The notes under the pieces are model-generated. The model was not told where the DNA came from and made no database searches. It saw nothing but the letters and a program-made list of their open reading frames with translations. Below are positions 59,005 to 64,000 of a stretch of 64,000 nucleotides of DNA, piece by piece (position 1 is the stretch's first letter; each line of letters begins with the position of its first letter). The stretch comes from Streptomyces griseiscabiei. Lineage in GTDB: Bacteria > Actinomycetota > Actinomycetes > Streptomycetales > Streptomycetaceae. The translations under genes were made by a program, and so were the position numbers. The stretch lies in contig NZ_JAGJBZ010000001.1 of NCBI RefSeq assembly GCF_020010925.1, forward strand, positions 1,612,001 through 1,676,000, given 5' to 3'.

Positions 59005-61377
59005 CTATGAAAGCTCGCGAAACATGCCCTCGATCGCAATACGTTCCGAAGCCGATGCGGAAGCTCCTGGGAATCCGTAGCCCACCCCAGAGGTAGGCCG
59101 ATTGTGGGAATACTCGCCGTCTGCGTTACGTTGTTCAATCGACTCTCTGGCAGACTCGATGTCCGATCTCATGTCGTCGATGACGCCGACTCTGGTCGCC
59201 GCCGTTTCCACATCGTCGACCCATTGATGATCAGCATCACGATCTTGTTCATTGCCGGACAGATTCTCCAGTTCCTGCCGCAGTCCAGACCAGACGCTCT
59301 CGTAAAATTTTTCGCTAGGATCGAAGTGCTGCTTTAGAACTGGACCGTATGATTCAAAGAACTCTTCAAATGTGGTCACGTTATCTATGGTGTATAGCAA
59401 TTCACCCCAGCTCTCAAAGGCCCATCTCAGCTCGCCTCGAACATGATCCGGATCCTCCGCGTAACGCATCATCAATGCCGTATTGAAGAGCTTCCAGTCG
59501 TCGGGATCCATATACCTAGAGGCTGATCCCTTAAGAAGTTCGGTTGCCACCACAAGGATCTCATTGAATGATTTCCCCATCAGTCGATGCGCCGGCTGTA
59601 GCGAGTCGAGGATGGGTTTAATCGTTCGCTGATAAACCCTCAGCGGCCCGCGCGAATCGGACTTGCTGGCTTCTTTTTCTTTAACAATCAACTCCATCAT
59701 CTTTCTGACAATAGAGATTTGTTGGCGAGTCACGGTATCGGCGCAGTGCTGGAATCGGAGCTTCCCGTCAAGCTCCGATACCGCGTATACCAGGAGCTTG
59801 CTCACTTGAGCGAGATGTATCGCGTCCCCGATGATGGCAATCAGGTAGTCCGGCTCTTCGTCAAGGAAAGCGAGAGTGAAGTCGCGTACGCTTGGATTTG
59901 CGTAGGCGATCATCGTGACGCCGTCATCCTTTTTCTCCACACGGATGAAGGTGCCTTCCAGTACTCGAAGTGCGCTTGTGTACTCCGTTGGTTTCGCCTC
60001 TTTTTGAACCAGAGCCTTGAGCTCGCCAGAGCTGGCGCCATATATAGAGAATGAGGCAAGTGTAAGCGTTATTCGTTGGCCAAGATCCGACAATCCATTG
60101 TTGAAGACTATTCTCCAAAGATCCAGCGGATGGTCAAGCGTGTGGTTAAGAGTGCGCGCGAGCTCATCCGCCGACGAGTGAGACCGCTTGATGACCAATT
60201 CGAGGATCCGTGGGGAGAAGTTATTGTGGTTAACGACTGTCCAGTAGGACGAATTTTCTACGTACTCCCTTACAACTTCTCGCGGGAGGGTAGAAAAATA
60301 GAGGTGGTTGTATAGCATACGCGCTCGCTGGATCGCCCCGTAGTCGGCGATCGTTATTACGCACTCGACAACTCGAAAGTCGGCATGAGCGATTGGCTCG
60401 CTGATTAGTCGAGTTTGTTGAAGGATCTGCGATCTCGTTGTCATGACAAGCCGCTTGTCCGGGTTCCGCGCTACACGGTCCATTAGGCGAATTACCCAAC
60501 TGTCCTTCGCGCGCCTTTCGCTGAGGTCCGTCTGCCCGAGAAAATCGTCATACAGAAACACCTGTTTGCGGCCAGACTTGTATGCATCCCACGCGTCATC
60601 AACGTCGGTTCCCACCGATACGATCTGCCATCCCTCGCGCCAATACCTTAGAGCGAGCATTTCGGCGAGCATGCTCTTGCCGACTCCGGGCGAACCCGTT
60701 AGAACGGCGACATGCTTCTCCTCGAGTAGTTCGTGTGCTGCTTTGAAACTGCTGGTGAGAACGTACAGTTTGACTCGATCCCTGATGTCCTCGAGCAGCG
60801 CCTCGCTGCGCTCCCAGATACCGCTCTGAACAATGCGCTCCAGAATGGTTGTCGAGGCGAGCCAAAGCTTGAAATGTTGTTGCTCCACTATCGGATGTCG
60901 CGCGATTAGGCCATTAATGTCGACTTGGGCCAGTAGGTCGGCAGTGTCAGGAAGCCACGGCTTGAGCTCACCTGCGAGGGTGTCCTTCTGGGTCCTGTTT
61001 AGGTTTTGGGACGTGACGAAGAGATAACGGTCGGGCTTCTCTTTGTCCATCTTTGGAGCTTCCCGACGTGCTGACGAGCGGAGATCCGAAAACGACGAGC
61101 CGAGGTAGTGCTTGCACTGGACGACGACCTTCCCCTCTGCCGTGCTCGCCCGTAAGTCAATACCTCCGTCGCGGCCACGCCCGAACGCTTCCAAGCGCCA
61201 GCCATACTCGGCTTCGAGAAGATCACGAATCAGTATCTCGAAGTCGTTGGGCGAGAGGGTCCGGAAGTCGTAGTCGGCCAAATCCGTGTGCTCCAACAGA
61301 GTGAGTGAGCCATCAGCTTGCATGCTGAGGCGAGGGGCATCAACTGTACCGGCGCCAAGCTGTCTCGCTCGGATCAT
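59005..61377 (-). CDS. Mrr-nuclease/nSTAND3-like NTPase, probable anti-phage protein
   Basis: A 790-aa protein. Residues about 36-160 form a Mrr-type PD-(D/E)xK nuclease (FGRGRDGGIDLRAST with Asp74, then VVVQCKHYL with Gln87 and Lys89). A STAND-type P-loop NTPase follows: Walker A GSPGVGKSM (228-236), Walker B QVFLYDDFL (272-280), sensor RLVMTTRS (about 315). The C-terminal 400 residues are helical and presumably sense or oligomerise. Related REase-STAND proteins (Avs, nSTAND3) are phage-triggered nucleases. Codon use is clearly less GC-rich than neighbours. The start is uncertain: ATG at 61377 or 61323; homology begins at YDFRTLSP. Flanked by IS debris and a nested IS pair. Confidence 0.85.
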   Translation of the reverse strand: MIRARQLGAGTVDAPRLSMQADGSLTLLEHTDLADYDFRTLSPNDFEILIRDLLEAEYGWRLEAFGRGRDGGIDLRASTAEGKVVVQCKHYLGSSFSDLRSSARREAPKMDKEKPDRYLFVTSQNLNRTQKDTLAGELKPWLPDTADLLAQVDINGLIARHPIVEQQHFKLWLASTTILERIVQSGIWERSEALLEDIRDRVKLYVLTSSFKAAHELLEEKHVAVLTGSPGVGKSMLAEMLALRYWREGWQIVSVGTDVDDAWDAYKSGRKQVFLYDDFLGQTDLSERRAKDSWVIRLMDRVARNPDKRLVMTTRSQILQQTRLISEPIAHADFRVVECVITIADYGAIQRARMLYNHLYFSTLPREVVREYVENSSYWTVVNHNNFSPRILELVIKRSHSSADELARTLNHTLDHPLDLWRIVFNNGLSDLGQRITLTLASFSIYGASSGELKALVQKEAKPTEYTSALRVLEGTFIRVEKKDDGVTMIAYANPSVRDFTLAFLDEEPDYLIAIIGDAIHLAQVSKLLVYAVSELDGKLRFQHCADTVTRQQISIVRKMMELIVKEKEASKSDSRGPLRVYQRTIKPILDSLQPAHRLMGKSFNEILVVATELLKGSASRYMDPDDWKLFNTALMMRYAEDPDHVRGELRWAFESWGELLYTIDNVTTFEEFFESYGPVLKQHFDPSEKFYESVWSGLRQELENLSGNEQDRDADHQWVDDVETAATRVGVIDDMRSDIESARESIEQRNADGEYSHNRPTSGVGYGFPGASASASERIAIEGMFRELS

Positions 61378-61688
61378 CTGATCGTTGGTCTGGGTGTGCC
61401 GTTACTGACCTTTTCGGGTTGCCTTCGGGTGGTGACGTTGGGTGATCCCTGCGGTATGCCGGTGTTATGCGGTACGCGGATGGTGGGGGCCTGACTGCTG
61501 GGCGGTGGGCCGTGCGTGAAGGGATCCGGCTGGAGGCCGGGCAGAGGTTCGCACGAGGCGACAGGACTTCGGACATCGCCAAGGACCTGCGGGTGAGCGA
61601 GCGTTCGGTGGAGCAATGACGCCGGGCCTGGCGTGAGGGCGGTATGGGGGGCTGAGGTCGAAGGGACCCGCGAAGCTGCCGAAGCTGT

Positions 61689-61696
61689 CGGACGAA
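61689..61696. repeat. Left copy of the IS256 target-site duplication
   Basis: CGGACGAA directly precedes the IS256 element and recurs at 63124-63131 directly after it. Joining the flanks at one copy restores the IS630 reading frame KLSDERFALL. Confidence 0.88.
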
Positions 61697-63123
61697 GGTC
61701 ACGTCCGCTGGAGTGGTGTATTGACGGCCACTCGGTGATCTCGTTTTGAGGCTATGCGGTGAGTTCGGTGGGCAGGGCGGTCTCGTCGGTTTCTGACTCG
61801 ATCGGGTGGAGGCGGGCTTTGGCGAGGAGTTCAATGCCCATGTAGCGGCGGGCTTCGGTCCATTCGTCGTTCTGTTCGGCCAGCACCGCGCCGACCAGCC
61901 GGATCAGGGCGGTGCGGTCGGGGAAGATGCCGACCACGTCGGTGCGGCGGCGGATCTCCTTGTTCAGGCGTTCTTGCGGGTTGTTGGACCAGATCTGCCG
62001 CCAGATCTCGCGCGGGAACGCGGTGAACGCCAGGACGTCGTGCTGGGCGGTGTCCAAGTGGGCTGCGGCCTTGGGGAACTTGGCTTCCAGTGCGTCCAGG
62101 ACGTGCCGCATCTGGGCCTTCACGGCGTCGGCGTCGGGCTGTTCGAAGACGGTCCGCAGCAGCGTGGCCACCCACGGCTGGGCCGATTTCGGAACCTGGC
62201 TCAGCAGATTTCGGGCGTAGTGGGTTCGACAGCGCTGCCACGATGAACCGGGCAGGACCGCACCGATCGCGTTCACCAGGCCGGTGTGCGCGTCGGAGAC
62301 GACCAGCTGGACCCCGGACAGGCCGCGGGCGGTCAGGGAGCGCAGGAAGGCGAGCCAGCCGGCGCGTCCTCGCAGGTGGCGACGTCGATACCGAGGATCT
62401 CGCGGTGCCCGTCGGCGTTCACGCCGACCGCGATCAGCGCGTGGACGTTGATGATCCGGCCGCCCTCGCGGACCTTCTGGGTCAGTGCGTCGACCCAGAC
62501 GAACGCGTAAGGCCCTTGGTCCAGGGGCCGGTTGCGGAACGCGGCGACCTGCTCGTCCAGGTGTTTCGCCATCGCGCTGACCTGGGACTTCGACAGCTGG
62601 GTGACACCGAGGGACTCGGCGAGTTTCTCGACCCGGCGGGTGGAGACGCCCAGCAAATAGGCAGTGGCGACCACCGAGATCAGGGCCTGCTCGGCCCGGC
62701 GGCGGCGTTCCAGGAGCCAGTGCGGGAAGTAACTGCCCTGGCGCAGCTTGGGGACGGCCAGTTCGACGGTGCCCGCGCGGGTGTCCCACTCTCGCGGGCG
62801 GTAGCCGTTGCGGTGGTTGACGCGTTCGTCGCTGACCTGCCCGTATTCGGCGTTGCAGAGAGCGTCGGCCTCTGCGGACATGAGTGCGTCGGCGAACGTC
62901 TTGACCATCGCCCGCAGCAGGTCGGGACTCGCCGCAGCGAGGTTGTCCTCGGCGAGGGCGTGCAGGGGCAGACTGTCTGGTGCGGTCATCGTGCTGATCT
63001 CCTTCGAGGCTTCGACACTTCGAAGATCAGCCGGTGGCCGTTCATCTATGCGGGCGCCATCCCGATGCCGGAGCAAACCCCCGGATCAGGTCGAACCCGT
63101 ACACCACTTCCCTGGACGCAACC
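61697..63123 (-). mobile_element. IS256-family element, 1427 bp
   Basis: Bounded by the 8-bp duplications CGGACGAA. Its ends are inverted repeats starting GGTCACGTCC (left) and, on the other strand, GGTTGCGTCC (right), sharing AGTGGTGTA; 17 of the first 24 positions match. It carries one transposase gene on the minus strand. The length and 8-bp duplication are normal for IS256. Confidence 0.88.
61752..62989 (-). pseudogene. IS256-family transposase with one frameshift
   Basis: The gene starts at the ATG 62987-62989 with AAGGAG eight bases upstream. The first frame runs to about 62366 (VNHRNGYRPREWDTRAGTVE, then VWVDALTQKVREGG with the first Asp). Near 62362-62367 one base is missing in the codons expected to read EDGAGW, shifting the frame; the rest continues as GWLAFLRSLTARGLSGVQLV with VVSDAHTG and the Glu in NNPQERLNKEIRRR. 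All three DDE residues survive, so one base change separates it from a working gene (a sequencing error is possible). Confidence 0.85.
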
Positions 63124-63131
63124 CGGACGAA
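63124..63131. repeat. Right copy of the IS256 target-site duplication
   Basis: CGGACGAA identical to 61689-61696, immediately after the right end of the IS256 element and inside the IS630 transposase sequence. Confidence 0.88.
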
Positions 63132-64000
63132 CGGTTCGCCCTGCTGGAAAAGGAGCTGGCCAAAGGGCCGGCCGCGCATGGCTGGGAAGATCAGCGGCGG
63201 ACCCTGGAACGCGTCAGAACGCTGATCGGCCGCCAGTTCAAGGTCAGTTGCTCGATCGCGGGAGTTTGGCGGCTCCTGCACCGCCACGGCTGGTCCTGGC
63301 AGAGCCCCGCCCGTCGCTCACTGGAACGCGACGAACACGCGGTCGAGCTCTGAAGAAGGACGAGTGGCCGCAGGTGGAAGCACCGCGGCGGCGCTCGATG
63401 CCTGGATCGTCTTCGAGGACGAGGCCGGGTTCGCGATGACGCCGCCACGAGCCCGCACGTGGGGCCGACGCGGGCAGACTCCCGTGGTGAGAGTGCGGGG
63501 ACGGTCCCGGCGACGGATCTCGATCGCCGCACTGTGCTGCTACCGGCCCGGGGAAAGGTCCCGGATGATCTACCGGCCCCGCTTCCACCTGCTCCTCAAA
63601 GGCGCACGCAAGAGTTTCGCCTGGCAGGACTACCGTGACCTCCTAGTCCGCGCGCACCTGCAACTCGGCGCCCCGATCGTTGTCGTCTGGGACAACTTGA
63701 ACACCCATCGTGCCGCCGGAATGAGGAAGTACGCGGCCGACCACGAATGGCTCACCACCGTCCAACTTCCCTCCTACAGCCCGGACCTGAGTCCCGTGGA
63801 AGGCATCTGGTCTCTGCTGCGGCGCGGGCCGATGGCCAACACCGCGTTCACCGATCCCGACCACCTCACCCGCACCCTCCGCCGAGGACTCGCCCACATC
63901 CAGCGCCATCCCGAGCTCATCGACGGCTGCCTCACCGAAACCGGACTGACCCTCGCTTCAGACCCCCCAAGCCAATCTGGATAGGTCAGTAGTTGATGCG

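Larger units (their letters stand above)
61467..63984 (+). pseudogene. IS630-family transposase, decayed and split
   Basis: The N-terminal HTH half (MRYADGGGLTAG, then TSDIAKDLRVSERSVEQ) has a nonsense TGA at 61617 where Trp is expected and a one-base loss in the G-run near 61647. It stops at KLSDE, where IS256 is inserted, and resumes at 63124 as DERFALLEKELAKGPAAHGW. A further base is missing near 63350. The DDE part is intact from about 63364: FEDEAGF, VVWDNLNTH and LSPVEGIWSLL. The last frame change may be a natural frameshift. Not functional as it stands. Confidence 0.8.
61405..63989 (+). mobile_element. IS630-family element, interrupted by an IS256 insertion
   Basis: The ends are imperfect inverted repeats, each beginning CTGACCT next to a TA dinucleotide (TA at 61403-61404 and 63990-63991), as expected for IS630 target duplication. 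About 20 of the first 27 positions match. Removing the nested IS256 element and one 8-base duplicate leaves about 1150 bp, the usual IS630 size. The left end lies 27 bases upstream of the Mrr-nSTAND start codon. Confidence 0.82.

Noticed and set aside
58494..59080. 200-codon plus-strand frame in the junction region
   Set aside because: Mixed composition, no domain or ribosome-binding site, and it overlaps the 3' end of the Mrr-nSTAND gene; more likely degenerate sequence.

Overview
The window reads as a chromosomal segment of a Streptomyces-like actinomycete. The DNA is very GC-rich, codons end mostly in G or C, GTG and TTG starts are common, and the gene set includes an SsgA-like sporulation protein, a SpoIIE/PAS phosphatase, an ORF1590/NsdA-type regulator, a DUF397 protein and a DUF574 methyltransferase. 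Coordinates and motifs were read by eye; no database search was run.

Region 1 (1-9.3 kb): the end of a LysR gene, a photolyase, a LitR/CarH-like MerR regulator with a B12-binding domain and a divergent ECF sigma factor. A 22-bp sequence between the last two recurs just after the sigma gene. Then come an SPW membrane protein, an ArsR-SRPBCC fusion with a perfect operator palindrome, an APH-fold/P-loop kinase pair, a GlsB/YeaQ protein and GNATs.

Region 2 (9.3-26 kb): housekeeping and developmental genes. These are a deaminase, a membrane acyltransferase, a GNAT, a secreted TAP-like peptidase, DUF4232 and baeRF3 proteins, an SsgA-like protein, a PAS-SpoIIE phosphatase, an ORF1590-type regulator, an APH-fold kinase, a secreted amidase, a CGNR protein, a transglutaminase-like protein and a DUF397 protein. 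Strong hairpins close several of the units.

Region 3 (26-43 kb): an acyl-CoA catabolic island. It has two thiolase-fold proteins without the nucleophilic Cys, a double DUF35 protein, an enoyl-CoA hydratase, three acyl-CoA synthetases, a nitronate-monooxygenase-type flavoprotein, a secreted penicillin-acylase-type enzyme, a DUF4259-alpha/beta-hydrolase fusion and a PYROXD2/phytoene-desaturase-like protein. One 23-bp dyad occurs upstream of two of its transcription units, suggesting a shared TetR-type regulator.

Region 4 (43-58.3 kb): a Ser/Thr kinase with eight TPR_10 repeats and an MpaB-type oxygenase, then a catabolic cluster. An Fe-S old-yellow-enzyme and a LysR gene diverge from an operon of about 8 kb: tautomerase, AA_synth protein, enamidase-like amidohydrolase, two DHQase-fold proteins lacking the catalytic His, three molybdenum-hydroxylase subunits, a 39-residue small ORF and XdhC. 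The set resembles reductive nicotinate-type N-heterocycle catabolism, but the substrate is unknown.

Region 5 (58.3-64 kb): lower-GC, transferred-looking DNA. A gene-poor stretch with an IS5-type relic precedes a Mrr-nuclease/nSTAND3-like NTPase gene, a probable stand-alone anti-phage protein. Twenty-seven bases upstream of that gene starts an IS630 element (ends paired at TA), itself split by a 1427-bp IS256 element flanked by the 8-bp duplication CGGACGAA. Both transposase genes carry frame-disrupting mutations.
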